From contig JBEHYT010000008.1 of assembly GCA_048498035.1 (NCBI GenBank), forward strand, positions 121,507-185,506: a stretch of 64,000 nucleotides of DNA. The letters run 5' to 3'. Numbering within the stretch: the first letter of the stretch is position 1; each line of letters starts with the position of its first letter. Positions 17,101-25,924 of the stretch are shown here, piece after piece. The stretch is from CADEDV01 sp048498035. Its GTDB lineage: Bacteria; Bacteroidota; Bacteroidia; Chitinophagales; Chitinophagaceae. The position numbers and the translations under genes were made by a program. The notes beneath the pieces were generated by a model. It did no database searches and had not been told where the DNA came from. It was given only the letters and a program-made list of their open reading frames with translations.

Positions 17101-19078
17101 CAATGATTCTCTTGGAGAAGTGCATGCCAGTGTGGACTATGACAATGTGAGCAAGCAATTAAAGATTAATGGCGCTACCGCCAATACCGATAATTTCCTT
17201 GGTTTTAATGCAAACATTTCACTGGGTTCGCATGATCAGCAGTTGAAGAACCTGATATCTCTCCAGGCAAGGAATTTCCAGTTAAGTATACTGGAACGGT
17301 TCCTGGGTGATTTGTTCTCCGATATACAAGGCTATATGACCGGGCAGTTTGATATAAAAGGGCCATTTGACAGTTTTGCCGTGGTGGGCAAAGGAAGATT
17401 GAAAGATGCAGGTGTACGCGTCAACTTTACGCAATGTTTTTACAAGATCCAGGATACCGATATTGAATTAAAACAAAAAGAGATCAACCTGGATGGATTA
17501 ACGCTGGTTGATCCGGTGACGGGCAATCCTATTTACGTGGAAGGTTCTATTGAACACAATGGCTTTAAGGATATGTTCTTCTCAATAAACGTGTCCACGC
17601 AAAAGAAAAACACCAGGATCAACAAGCCGGTATTATTGATCAATACGTCGTACAAAGACAACCAGCAGTTTTACGGCCGGGTAATTGGCACCGGCTCGTT
17701 TACACTGACAGGACCCCAGTCGGAACTTTTCATGGGTATTAGTGCTGTGGCATCTGATACTGCTGCCAGTAACATCACTATTCCACCCAGCAAGAGCAAA
17801 GCAACGTCCGGGATGGCAGACTTCCTGGTGGAACGGAAATATGGTCGCGAGATGGCAGACAGCGCCTTTAACCTGAATAATTCCAATATTATTTATGATG
17901 TGGATGTAACTGCCAACCGGATGGTAAGTGTAAAAGTGGTGCTGGATGATGTAACGGGTGATGAGATTACCGGGCGCGGCAGTGGCCGGTTAAATATTCA
18001 TTCCGGTACCAGTGAACCGCTGAAGATCCGTGGTCGGTTTGATATTGAAGAGGGAAAGTATGATTTCACCTTCCAGTCTTTTTTCAAAAAACCATTTGAA
18101 CTGCGCAAAGGGTCTGAAAATTATATTGAATGGACAGATGATCCTTATAAAGCAAAGATTCATTTTGATGCAACGTATAAAGCAGAGCGCGTAAACTTTG
18201 CGCCGCTTGTCAACTCCCTTTCCGGGCTTGATGCCAACCTGGCCAAGGCCCGTGGCGATGTGTATGTAGTGGCTTCGCTTACCGGCGAGTTGTTTAAACC
18301 GGTTATTAGTTTTAAGCTTGATTTTCCTGAAGGCAGTCCTGCCCTCTCCGACCCCACGCTTGCGTTCTCATTGCAACAACTGGAGCAAAATACCAACGAA
18401 TTATACAAGCAGGTTACCTACCTGATCGTCTTTAACAGTTTTGCTCCATCCGGTGGTACGGGCGGCACCGGGGATATTGGTGATTTCGCCACTAATACTA
18501 TTTCCGGAATTTTCCTGGGTGTTATCAACGACCAGATCAATCGCATACTTGGGCGGCTGCTGAATTCTGATAAATATTCCATCAATCTTAATACATCCCT
18601 TTATAACCGGAATGTATTGGGCGGCAATACGGGTTCCGGCATAAACCTGGGTAGTAATGTGAATTTTTCTATTGCGCGTTCGTTCTTTAACGACCGGTTC
18701 GTGATCACTGCCGGAGGTGGCTTTGATACGCCTTTGCAGCAGGGGGATCTGCAGCAAAGTATTCAACTGCTGCCGGATGTAACTATGGAGTGGCTGATCA
18801 ACCAGTCGGGAACGATACGTGCTTCTTTCTTTTACCGGGAAAATGCAGATTACCTGTCCAGCACATCCAGTGGCGGTCCGGGTCGTTCACGCAGGTATGG
18901 TACCAGCCTGATCTATAAGAAAGAGTTTGAGTCTTTCTTCAAAAAGAACGGCAAAGGCAATAAGAAAAAACAACTTCCTCCAACGGAGCAACCTGCGGCG
19001 CCAAAAGATCCTGCCCAGGCCACTACCGGTGAAGACGAAAAAAAGGCGGCAACGGTGCCGCCTGTAGAAGGAAATTAA
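14192..19078 (+). CDS. TamB-like translocation/assembly module protein, CTG start likely
   Basis: A giant envelope protein of about 1628 aa related to TamB (DUF490), a beta-rich bridge between inner and outer membranes that helps outer-membrane protein or lipid transport. The usual N-terminus lies upstream of the first TTG or ATG: reading from CTG at 14192 gives RRFKKILTWFFLSLLFIVI (a membrane anchor), then YIFIQTPFGQNW and RVSIKHVDFALF, the family's opening. The frame closes with a TGA at 14138-14140 and has no ATG, GTG or TTG before residue 60. CTG at 14186 is the alternative. The C-terminus has the TamB signature strands (GRFDIEEGKYDFTF, KAKIHFDATYKA) and a lysine-rich tail. Confidence 0.87.
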   Translation: MRRFKKILTWFFLSLLFIVIAAYIFIQTPFGQNWIVRQVTKRLSAELQTRVSIKHVDFALFNEMDLQGVLIEDQQRDTILYAGNVDVRITDWFFIKKNAELKYVGLENALVKFQRQDSVWRQQFLFDYFTPSSTGKSTNKKAGIAFDLKTMVLKNVTFIQRDEWLGQNMLIHVTGMNLDANDLSLTGNSYDIKSLSLVEPIFKQYTYTGKKPAVAASTEPAVPDTASHKGGWNSSGLQIRIAKLDIQDGTYKSDQQTDRAAYAYFDGQHIDFNHINASINNARFVGDTIYSELKLSARERSGFEVKGMDATLKLTPTGMAFSNMELRTNRSTLRNFFAMSYDDLSDMGDFIHKVRMDATFDGAYIDSDDLGYFAPTMQSWKKKIQIKGKVRGTVDDLVGKELLVQAGSSTVLNGDITMTGLPDINQTFIDFKANEFKTTYRDAAIIVPAIRRVTAPDLAKIQYLSFTGSFTGFIRDFVTFGTIRTNLGIVKSDLNMKLPAGKPPVYSGNISTDNFQLGQFLGNSQLGALSMEGVVKGSGFSENNRSAELKGNIRFVEFNGYKYQNIAIEKGKLDNSQFDGTVSMNDENAQFTLNGLIDFSKTPTFNFVADVQKANLKALNLTRDDLQFNGHFNLNFTGNNIDNFLGDARIADATLNLNGNRLPFDSLILSSAYENDVKTLNVRSNEFEGTITGDFNINELPDAVQLFLNKYYPSYIAAPKRMPTNEQFHFDFTTYLVEDYLKLIDSSLAGFNNSHIEGDLDLQQNKLALTADVPYFRLKGYNFNSAKITANGTLDSLSLTGQASNININDSLSVPLVVFHVNSANDISKVHVETGANQTLEKANLNAVVQTYADGVNIEFDPSDFVINGKKWTIDDNGRLQFRSETPASGELVLREGVQEVRLKTVPSSAGNWNDLLVDLSNVNLGDFSPLFMPNNRLEGSLSGNIKVEDPTNKLHITSENIRTEFLRLDNDSLGEVHASVDYDNVSKQLKINGATANTDNFLGFNANISLGSHDQQLKNLISLQARNFQLSILERFLGDLFSDIQGYMTGQFDIKGPFDSFAVVGKGRLKDAGVRVNFTQCFYKIQDTDIELKQKEINLDGLTLVDPVTGNPIYVEGSIEHNGFKDMFFSINVSTQKKNTRINKPVLLINTSYKDNQQFYGRVIGTGSFTLTGPQSELFMGISAVASDTAASNITIPPSKSKATSGMADFLVERKYGREMADSAFNLNNSNIIYDVDVTANRMVSVKVVLDDVTGDEITGRGSGRLNIHSGTSEPLKIRGRFDIEEGKYDFTFQSFFKKPFELRKGSENYIEWTDDPYKAKIHFDATYKAERVNFAPLVNSLSGLDANLAKARGDVYVVASLTGELFKPVISFKLDFPEGSPALSDPTLAFSLQQLEQNTNELYKQVTYLIVFNSFAPSGGTGGTGDIGDFATNTISGIFLGVINDQINRILGRLLNSDKYSINLNTSLYNRNVLGGNTGSGINLGSNVNFSIARSFFNDRFVITAGGGFDTPLQQGDLQQSIQLLPDVTMEWLINQSGTIRASFFYRENADYLSSTSSGGPGRSRRYGTSLIYKKEFESFFKKNGKGNKKKQLPPTEQPAAPKDPAQATTGEDEKKAATVPPVEGN

Positions 19079-19096
19079 TTTGCAAACGATTGTGGT

Positions 19097-20299
19097 TTAC
19101 TTCATATCGTGACCAAGTTTATCGCGCTTGGTTTGAAGGTATTTTTCATTGTGTGGGTTAGCAGCAACCTGGATGGGGATGTTTTCAACAATCTCAAGTC
19201 CGTACCCGATGAGCCCTACGCGCTTCCGGGGGTTATTGCTGATCAGGCGGAGCCTGGTGATGCCCAGATAGCGGAGAATTTGCGCCCCGATACCATAATC
19301 CCGCTGGTCCATAGGAAAACCGAGGTGCAGGTTGGCTTCCACCGTATCCATGCCCTGTTCCTGCAACTGGTAGGCTTTCAATTTATTAAGTAGACCGATA
19401 CCCCTTCCTTCCTGGTTCATATAGAGAATGGCGCCTTTTCCTTCTTTTTCCACCATCTGCATGGCGCGGTGGAGTTGTTCGCCACAATCACAGCGTAGAG
19501 AGCCAAGAATATCTCCGGTAAAGCAAGAAGAATGCACGCGAACCATCACCGGTTCGTCTTTTTCCCATTCACCTTTAAGGAGCGCCAGGTGTTCGTTGGA
19601 AGAATTTTTTTCGCGGAATGCAACAAGCTTAAAATCACCATATTGCGTAGGCATGTCTACTCTTACCACCTCTTCGATCAGGGAGTCCGTTTTCATCCTG
19701 AATTCAATCAGGTCTTTGATCGAAATAATGCGGAAATCGAATTTTTTGGCTACTTCCAGCAATTGTGGTAACCGGGCCATTGAACCGTCTTCATTCATAA
19801 CCTCCACTAATACACCTCCATACGGGGGTGGAAAACCTGCCAGGCGTGCCAGGTCAACGGTAGCTTCCGTGTGACCGGCCCGGCGCAACACGCCACCCTT
19901 TTTAGAGCGGAGCGGGAAAATATGACCCGGTCGGCCGAGGTCAGACGGTTTGGTTTGCGGGTCAATCAGGGCCTGAACCGTACGGGCCCGGTCCTGGGCA
20001 GAAATGCCGGTGGTGCAGCCATGTCCCAGGAGATCTACTGAAACGGTAAATGCCGTTTCGTGGAGGGCTGTATTATTATTTACCATTAATTCCAGGCCAA
20101 GTTCATCACACCGCTCCTCCGGGAGTGGCACACAGATGAGGCCCCGGCCGTGTTTGGCCATAAAATTGATCACTTCCGGGGTGGTGGCGCCGGCAGCGGC
20201 TATAAAATCACCTTCATTTTCACGGTCTTCGTCATCTACTACAATCACCAGTTTCCCGGCCCGGATATCCCGAATCGCGTCCTCTATACGGTCTAGCAT
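19097..20299 (-). CDS. ribBA: Bifunctional DHBP synthase / GTP cyclohydrolase II (riboflavin synthesis)
   Basis: A 400-aa cytosolic enzyme covering two entry steps of riboflavin synthesis. The N-terminal half makes 3,4-dihydroxy-2-butanone 4-phosphate from ribulose 5-phosphate (VVDDEDRENEGDF, GLICVP, RAGHTEATVDLARLAG). The C-terminal half opens GTP (VRVHSSCFTGDILGS, RCDCGEQL with zinc cysteines, NQEGRGIGL). The ATG beginning MLDRIEDAIRDIRAG was chosen over an upstream start; a perfect TAACTTTG box lies 18 bp before it. No FMN riboswitch fold could be recognised upstream. It converges with the TamB-like gene and is divergent from the TonB-dependent receptor. Confidence 0.96.
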   Translation of the reverse strand: MLDRIEDAIRDIRAGKLVIVVDDEDRENEGDFIAAAGATTPEVINFMAKHGRGLICVPLPEERCDELGLELMVNNNTALHETAFTVSVDLLGHGCTTGISAQDRARTVQALIDPQTKPSDLGRPGHIFPLRSKKGGVLRRAGHTEATVDLARLAGFPPPYGGVLVEVMNEDGSMARLPQLLEVAKKFDFRIISIKDLIEFRMKTDSLIEEVVRVDMPTQYGDFKLVAFREKNSSNEHLALLKGEWEKDEPVMVRVHSSCFTGDILGSLRCDCGEQLHRAMQMVEKEGKGAILYMNQEGRGIGLLNKLKAYQLQEQGMDTVEANLHLGFPMDQRDYGIGAQILRYLGITRLRLISNNPRKRVGLIGYGLEIVENIPIQVAANPHNEKYLQTKRDKLGHDMK

Positions 20300-20317
20300 A
20301 TTGCTGTCTGTTTTTTG

Positions 20318-20325
20318 CAAAGTTA
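20318..20325 (-). promoter_or_regulatory. TAnnTTTG box of ribBA
   Basis: On the minus strand the sequence reads TAACTTTG, a perfect match to the Bacteroidota -7 element, 18 bp upstream of the ribBA ATG. No good -33 TTTG is seen at the standard distance. Confidence 0.5.
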
Positions 20326-20422
20326 GGAACAATTCACCGGCTGAAAGGTTGGCAACCCGGGCGGCCTGGAATCCGATCTACGGGTTGCTGGGGGGTAACT
20401 ATTTGTTAATTAAATGTCCATT

Positions 20423-20450
20423 TTTGAACGGGGAATATTTCCTTTCTTTG
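20423..20450 (+). promoter_or_regulatory. Candidate promoter of the TonB-dependent receptor
   Basis: TTTG at 20423-20426 and TTTCTTTG at 20443-20450 (seven of eight positions), 19 bp before the ATG. The 16-bp spacing is shorter than the usual 19-20. Confidence 0.4.
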
Positions 20451-20469
20451 CACCGAAAACTAATACATT

Positions 20470-23400
20470 ATGCTTAAGAGAATCTTGTTGCTTATTGCTA
20501 TTGCATTTGCGGCGGGTTCCTCGGTGATGGCCCAGGTTACAACCAGTAGCATTACTGGTACTGTAAAGCAGGCCAATGGCGAGGCGCTCGTTGGAGCCAC
20601 GGTTACAGCGGTACACCAGCCTTCGGGTACCATGTACGTGACGATCAGTAAAAAGGATGGTAACTTTACCATTCCCAACACAAAAATCGGTGGCCCGTAT
20701 ACCATTACGGTTACATTTACCGGTTTCCAGAACAGTACGACAGAAAATGTGATCCTGAACCTGGGTGAGCCCTATGTGCTGGATGTGAAGATGTCTGACA
20801 ATGCCTCTTCCCTCACAGAAGTGATTGTTACCGCTAACAACGGTAGCCGGAACAAGGCAAAGGCTGGCGCTTCTACTATTATCAACTCGCGGATGCTGGG
20901 TACATTACCAACCATTTCCCGCAGTATCACAGATTTTACCCGCTTAACGCCCCAGGCAAACGGAAACAGTTTTGCCGGTCGCGATGGCAGGTTTAACAAC
21001 GTAACAGTAGATGGAGCGAACCTGAACAACAACTTCGGTTTGAGTACAGATCCGCTGCCCGGTGGTGGTGCCAACCCGATTTCACTGGATGCGATTGAGG
21101 AAATCTCGGTTAATATCGCTCCTTATGATGTTCGCCAGGCCAACTTTACCGGTGCGAATATTGCTGCTGTAACAAAAAGCGGTACCAACGTATTCCACGG
21201 TACAGCTTACGGTTACTACCGCAACCAGTCGTTCAACGGTCGCAATGTTGGTGATATCAAACTTCCTGAGCCTACCAAAACCTATAACAAGGTATATGGT
21301 GCAAGCATTGGCGGTCCGATTATCCAAAACAAACTGTTTTTCTTCCTGAATGGTGAGTACGAAGAAAAACCCGCTACGCTGAATTATTACACTCCACTGG
21401 GTGGCAGCGGTACCGGCAACGTATCTGACGTTCCTGTTGATTCGCTGATAAAATTGTCTGACTACCTGAAATCAAAGTATAACTATGATCCGGGTGCGTA
21501 TGACAATTTCTCTTCTTCCTCAACTGTAAAAAATCATAAAATCCTTGCAAAGGTTGACTGGAACATCAGCACTGTGCATAAGCTGACAGTGAAGTACAGT
21601 GATTTCCAGAATTCACAAACGTCGCTGCCCAGCCAGAGCGGTGGTATCAATGGTGCCAGCTCTTCAGGTGTGGTAACATATGGTCCGAAGTTTTCAAAAA
21701 CTGCCATGGCCTTCGGCGGTACTACCTATACGCAAACCGATAAAGTACGCTCCGGAAGCCTGGAATTTACAAGCAACTTCCGCGGTCGTTTTGCCAACCA
21801 GTTCCTGGCTACTGTTACCAAGATCAGTACGATCAAAGCTCACCCCGGTGACCAGTTCCCGTTTGTGGACATCCTGGGCTTTACACCCGGTAGCAAGAAC
21901 AACTACCTGAGCTTTGGTAATGAGCCTTTCAATGGCAACTACAACGTAGTGCTGAATGATGTGTACACTGTGACTGACAACTTCAGCTATTTTGCAGGTA
22001 AGCACACGCTGACTGCAGGTCTTTCTTACGAATACCAAAAAGTGGGTAACGGATTTATGCCCGGTAGCCAGGGATACTATGCGTTCGGTTCACTGGACGA
22101 CTTCCTGAACAACCGCGCTCCGAAGCTGTTTGCTTTGACATATTCCCTGGTTCCTGGCCAGGATGCGGTTATCTCTGCCAACCTGAAAATTGGACAGGCT
22201 GCCGCTTATGTGCAGGATGAGATCAATGTAAACCCGAATTTGAAAGTAACGCTCGGTTTGCGTATCGATCGCCCGGTATACCCGGAACAACCGCTGGCTA
22301 ACGCCGCAGTAGATGCTCAAACATTGTTGGATCACGATGGAAACGCAACGAAATACAGCACCGGCGCATGGCCCAAAGCTTCGTTGTACTGGTCTCCACG
22401 CGTAGGTGTACGTTACAATATGCCTGATGAGCGCATTGTGATCCGTGGTGGATCAGGTATCTATACAGGACGTATCCCGTTTGTGTACCTGACCAACCTG
22501 CCTACCGGTGTTGGACCTTACCAGTTTGGAACACTGATCACTTCCAACCTGCAAAACTTCCTGTTTAACCCCGATCCGCATGCGTACAATCCTTTCTACA
22601 ACAACACGCTGAACCCGGCACAGTTCCCAACTGTTGGCGGAACTGTTGTTCCGACAGGTGCTTATGCCCTGATCGATAAAAACTTCCGTTTCCCACAAGT
22701 ATGGCGTACGGATGTTGGAATGGATAAATCTTTCGGTAAAGGATTTACAGCTTCGCTGGAAGCGATCTATACGAAAGATCTGAACGCTGTATATATGTTC
22801 AATGCGAACCTGAAAGCTCCGGATGGTGTGATGACTGGCCCTGACAACAGGCCTATCTATTCTTACATCACACAAAACCTGAGCGGTTCTGCCCTTACCA
22901 ATGCACGGAATGCTGCTACTAAAGTAAATACAGCTTCCGGTAACGCGGTAGTGCTGGATAATGCAAAACGCGGAAGCACGTTTGCACTTACTGCACAATT
23001 GAGCAAATCATTCTCTAAAGGATTCTACGGATCTATTGCATACACGTATACAGCAGCGTTTGACTACACGGCTAACCCCGGTAGCCAGGCAACATCTGTA
23101 TGGTCTGCAAACCCAACATCACGCACACAGAACGACCTGGAACTGTCTGGTTCTTCATTCAACGTTCCTCACCGTGTAGTGGCTAATCTTTCTTACCGGA
23201 TTGAATACGCCAATCACCTGGGTACTACTATCTCTGCCTTCTTTGAAGGAGCTAGCCAGGGTACACTGTCATACATCTACAATGGTGATGTAAACGGAGA
23301 TGGTAATTCAGCTGACCTGATGTATATCCCGAAAGATCCTTCCCAGATCCATTTCGTAAACCTGGCTGCTTCCGGAAGCACACCGGCATTTACAGCACAG

Positions 23401-23814
23401 CAACAATCTGATGCGTTCTTCAAGTTTATTGCACAGGATAAATACCTGAGCAAACACATGGGACAATATGCAGAAAGAAACGGTGCCCGTCAGCCCTGGT
23501 ACAATCGTGTGGACCTGAAAGTAGTTCAGGATATCTTTGCCAACTTTGGTAAACACAAACACACGTTGCAAGCATCCATCGACATCCTCAACTTCCCCAA
23601 CCTGATCAATAAAAACTGGGGTGTAAAGGATTTCTATGTTGTAAACAACCCGCTGAAATTTGTTAACTATACATCTGGCCAGCCCAACTTTACAATGGCT
23701 ACTTATGTTCCGCGTGGACAAACGGCCGGTGTATTGCTCGACAGAACTTATATTCCCAATACTTCTATCTCAAGTACGTATGGATTCCAACTGGGCCTGC
23801 GTTACATCTTCTAA
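20470..23814 (+). CDS. Oar-like TonB-dependent outer-membrane receptor
   Basis: A 1114-aa outer-membrane protein. A signal peptide (MLKRILLLIAIAFAAGSSVMAQ) is followed by a carboxypeptidase-regulatory domain at about 25-105 (ITGTVKQANGEALVGATV), a plug domain at about 115-240 (FAGRDGRFNNVTVDGANLN, FTGANIAAVTKSGTNVFHG) and a large C-terminal barrel ending in FQLGLRYIF, with the terminal aromatic typical of barrels. The plug layout fits the Oar/OmpA-related group of TonB receptors rather than SusC, and no susD gene is adjacent, so a glycan locus is not supported. The substrate is unknown. A strong terminator follows. Confidence 0.92.
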   Translation: MLKRILLLIAIAFAAGSSVMAQVTTSSITGTVKQANGEALVGATVTAVHQPSGTMYVTISKKDGNFTIPNTKIGGPYTITVTFTGFQNSTTENVILNLGEPYVLDVKMSDNASSLTEVIVTANNGSRNKAKAGASTIINSRMLGTLPTISRSITDFTRLTPQANGNSFAGRDGRFNNVTVDGANLNNNFGLSTDPLPGGGANPISLDAIEEISVNIAPYDVRQANFTGANIAAVTKSGTNVFHGTAYGYYRNQSFNGRNVGDIKLPEPTKTYNKVYGASIGGPIIQNKLFFFLNGEYEEKPATLNYYTPLGGSGTGNVSDVPVDSLIKLSDYLKSKYNYDPGAYDNFSSSSTVKNHKILAKVDWNISTVHKLTVKYSDFQNSQTSLPSQSGGINGASSSGVVTYGPKFSKTAMAFGGTTYTQTDKVRSGSLEFTSNFRGRFANQFLATVTKISTIKAHPGDQFPFVDILGFTPGSKNNYLSFGNEPFNGNYNVVLNDVYTVTDNFSYFAGKHTLTAGLSYEYQKVGNGFMPGSQGYYAFGSLDDFLNNRAPKLFALTYSLVPGQDAVISANLKIGQAAAYVQDEINVNPNLKVTLGLRIDRPVYPEQPLANAAVDAQTLLDHDGNATKYSTGAWPKASLYWSPRVGVRYNMPDERIVIRGGSGIYTGRIPFVYLTNLPTGVGPYQFGTLITSNLQNFLFNPDPHAYNPFYNNTLNPAQFPTVGGTVVPTGAYALIDKNFRFPQVWRTDVGMDKSFGKGFTASLEAIYTKDLNAVYMFNANLKAPDGVMTGPDNRPIYSYITQNLSGSALTNARNAATKVNTASGNAVVLDNAKRGSTFALTAQLSKSFSKGFYGSIAYTYTAAFDYTANPGSQATSVWSANPTSRTQNDLELSGSSFNVPHRVVANLSYRIEYANHLGTTISAFFEGASQGTLSYIYNGDVNGDGNSADLMYIPKDPSQIHFVNLAASGSTPAFTAQQQSDAFFKFIAQDKYLSKHMGQYAERNGARQPWYNRVDLKVVQDIFANFGKHKHTLQASIDILNFPNLINKNWGVKDFYVVNNPLKFVNYTSGQPNFTMATYVPRGQTAGVLLDRTYIPNTSISSTYGFQLGLRYIF

Positions 23815-23840
23815 ACAAGAAAGAGAGATTGTATAAAAAA

Positions 23841-23867
23841 AAGCTCCCGGTTTCGGGAGCTTTTTTT
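23841..23867. terminator. Strong intrinsic terminator, probably bidirectional
   Basis: AAGCTCCCG pairs with CGGGAGCTT around a GTTT loop, flanked by a T run on the right and an A run on the left. It therefore serves both the receptor gene and the convergent hydrolase gene. Confidence 0.92.
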
Positions 23868-23881
23868 ATGACGTAACTGGA

Positions 23882-24691
23882 CTAACTGCCAATGGCTGGA
23901 AATATCCATTTTAAAAATAGCGGCATCGCCAGTCCCCAGGTAGGAATATCGTGACGTCCATCCGGCATTTCCAGGTAATAGATCGCATCATCCGGGCAAC
24001 CTTTTTTCTTTAACTCAGCCACCAGGTCCAGCGTATCATCAATGGAATCAATAATTCCATTTCCATTCCTGTCTGCTGTTTCGTCTTTATTTCCGCATTG
24101 AAAGAAAAATTGCTGACCGGGGTGATAATGTCCGTTGCGTATTTCCTGGTGAATGATCCTGTTTTTATCGTCCTCGTAGGTTGGATCCTGCTGGTCCAGG
24201 TTGCGCCACCAGAGGGCGCCGGAAAAAACGCCGGCCACATTGAAATAACCGGGGTATTTCCAAACCATGTCGAGCGCCTGCAAACCGCCCAGGGAAAATC
24301 CGGCAAAGCCGGCCTGCTTAAACCGGTAAACGCCCGCATGCTGGTGGATAATAGGAAGAAGTTCCGTCATGACAAACGCAGCATATGCTGCGGCCAGGTC
24401 GCCGCGGCCCAGGTAATCCGGTTGATCTGCCACGCCATATTCCCGTTTGCGTTCTTCCCCGGCATGAATTGCTACACACAGTGTTGGTTGCAGCGTGCCT
24501 GACTCATAAAGCTGGTTGAGAATATCCTGGAAATTCATTTCGGCCATATTCTGTCCGTCATTGATCAGCAACAGGTTCCATGTTGCGGGATTTTGCGGGG
24601 TGGGTGGCCAATACAGGTCGAATAATACCGTGCGGTTGAGCAGGGACGAATCAAGGGTATGTGGCTGAATCCCGGTATTGGCTTCTTGCAT
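23882..24691 (-). CDS. Alpha/beta hydrolase of the esterase-D / enterochelin-esterase type
   Basis: A 269-aa protein with no signal peptide, so probably cytosolic. The nucleophile elbow is GFSLGG; the catalytic His is likely in GRHDIPTW near the C-terminus. The early strand LLLINDGQNM and the YFNVAGVFSGALWW segment are typical of the esterase-D superfamily, which acts on esters, thioesters or siderophore lactones. Residues about 207-219 (DRNGNGIIDSIDD) resemble a calcium-binding EF-hand or dockerin loop. The ATG at 24691 was chosen; an upstream GTG at 24772 is possible, but a perfect TACATTTG box sits only 5 bp before the ATG. It is divergent from the ATP-grasp gene and probably linked to that cluster. 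Confidence 0.8.
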   Translation of the reverse strand: MQEANTGIQPHTLDSSLLNRTVLFDLYWPPTPQNPATWNLLLINDGQNMAEMNFQDILNQLYESGTLQPTLCVAIHAGEERKREYGVADQPDYLGRGDLAAAYAAFVMTELLPIIHQHAGVYRFKQAGFAGFSLGGLQALDMVWKYPGYFNVAGVFSGALWWRNLDQQDPTYEDDKNRIIHQEIRNGHYHPGQQFFFQCGNKDETADRNGNGIIDSIDDTLDLVAELKKKGCPDDAIYYLEMPDGRHDIPTWGLAMPLFLKWIFPAIGS

Positions 24692-24696
24692 GCGCG

Positions 24697-24704
24697 CAAA
24701 TGTA
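24697..24704 (-). promoter_or_regulatory. TAnnTTTG box abutting the hydrolase start
   Basis: The minus strand reads TACATTTG, a perfect -7 consensus, ending 5 bp before the ATG at 24691. If used, transcription would begin at or just around the start codon (leaderless mRNA), or the true start lies elsewhere. Confidence 0.4.
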
Positions 24705-24840
24705 CAAATTGCGCCGGAAGGACGTTCTTGCCATAAATAAAAACCATTAATAACCTGGGTTGTGGTGCGCACCTTTGATAAAAAACAACCGTTAGTGCTG
24801 TTTTTCGGCGCAAATCGCCTAAATTGATATTATAAACCGA

Positions 24841-24872
24841 TTTGTTAATTTGATGCCGAAAAAATAAATTTG
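24841..24872 (+). promoter_or_regulatory. Full-consensus promoter of the ATP-grasp / carboxylate-amine ligase operon
   Basis: TTTG at 24841-24844, exactly 20 bp of spacer, then TAAATTTG at 24865-24872: both Bacteroidota elements match fully. It lies 46 bp upstream of the ATP-grasp ATG and is the best promoter found in the window. Confidence 0.7.
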
Positions 24873-24918
24873 ATCTTACCGTTCCCCTTGATCATCAAAT
24901 CATCCTTAAAAACAATCT

Positions 24919-25872
24919 ATGAAGAAAATCGCCATCATGCATGGTAAGGAACGATCTTTTCCCGAAGCATTTGTTGAGCGCGTTAACAGTAAAAATATTC
25001 CCGGTATCATTGCTGAACCGGTACGGATTGATAAGGCAATGCAGGGCGTTCCGAGTGGATATGCCGTGATCATTGACCGGATATCACAGGATGTTCCGTT
25101 TTACCGGACCTGGCTCAAGAATGCCGCATTAACCGGTACGGCAGTTATCAATAATCCGTTCTGGTGGAGCGCCGATGATAAATATTTTAATAACTGCCTG
25201 ATGACCAAAGTAGGCGTTCCGGTTCCTAAAACAGCCATTCTCCCTTCGCGGGATCTGCCGGATGATACATCTGATCAATCATTCAGCAACCTGGCCTTCC
25301 CGCTGGATTGGGATGCCATCTTCAGCTATGTTGGCTTCCCGGCCTACATGAAGCCCTTTGCAGGTGGCGGCTGGAAGCACGTATATAAACTCAACAGCGC
25401 TGAAGAATTTTTCCAGAAACATAATGAGACCGGGCAACTGGTAATGCTGTTGCAGGAAGAAATTGTTTTTGAAGAATATTACCGCTGCTATTGCATTGGC
25501 GGCAAATATGTCCGCATCATGTCTTACGAGCCGCGGAACCCGCATCACTTACGATATGTTGCAGACTTTAAACCATCACCGGAACGGTTACAGGAAATGA
25601 CCGATATTGTATTACGCATTAACCGGTACCTGGGATATGATTTCAATACTGTGGAACTGGCCTTGCGTGATGGTGTTCCTTATGCCATTGATTTTTGTAA
25701 CCCGGCGCCCGATGCAGATCGCGCCAGCGTGGGAGACGAAAATTTTGAATGGGTAGTAGAAACATCGGCCAACTTTGCCATTGAAAAAGCAATGAACCAT
25801 ATTGAAGACGGCGATAACCTGACATGGGGCGACTATGTAAAACGCAGCAGCGCCAAACAATCACTGGTATAA
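24919..25872 (+). CDS. ATP-grasp carboxylate-amine ligase-like protein
   Basis: A 317-aa cytosolic protein. ATP-grasp enzymes activate a carboxylate as an acyl phosphate and join it to an amine or thiol. Here the nucleotide-binding lysine is probably in PAYMKPFAGGGWKHVY, the hinge is in LVMLLQEEIVFEEYYRCY, and the metal-binding acidic residues lie in TVELALRDGVPYAIDFCNPAPD. The first 100 residues form a pre-ATP-grasp region. It is not a recognisable RimK, DdlA or glutathione synthetase. It is the first gene after a full-consensus promoter and precedes a 75-aa protein and a GCS2-type ligase. Inference: it catalyses one of two or three amide-forming steps on a small molecule or peptide. Confidence 0.82.
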   Translation: MKKIAIMHGKERSFPEAFVERVNSKNIPGIIAEPVRIDKAMQGVPSGYAVIIDRISQDVPFYRTWLKNAALTGTAVINNPFWWSADDKYFNNCLMTKVGVPVPKTAILPSRDLPDDTSDQSFSNLAFPLDWDAIFSYVGFPAYMKPFAGGGWKHVYKLNSAEEFFQKHNETGQLVMLLQEEIVFEEYYRCYCIGGKYVRIMSYEPRNPHHLRYVADFKPSPERLQEMTDIVLRINRYLGYDFNTVELALRDGVPYAIDFCNPAPDADRASVGDENFEWVVETSANFAIEKAMNHIEDGDNLTWGDYVKRSSAKQSLV

Positions 25873-25924
25873 AACGAGTTCGATCAATAAAGAAAATCCA
25901 ACCTTTAACCGGAAAATTCAAGCC

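Noticed and set aside
20300..20469. Possible FMN riboswitch upstream of ribBA
   Set aside because: The space to the chosen start holds a promoter box 18 bp away and no conserved riboswitch core.
20470..23814. Polysaccharide utilisation locus suggested by the TonB receptor
   Set aside because: No susD-like gene or glycan hydrolase is adjacent, and the plug region is of the Oar type.
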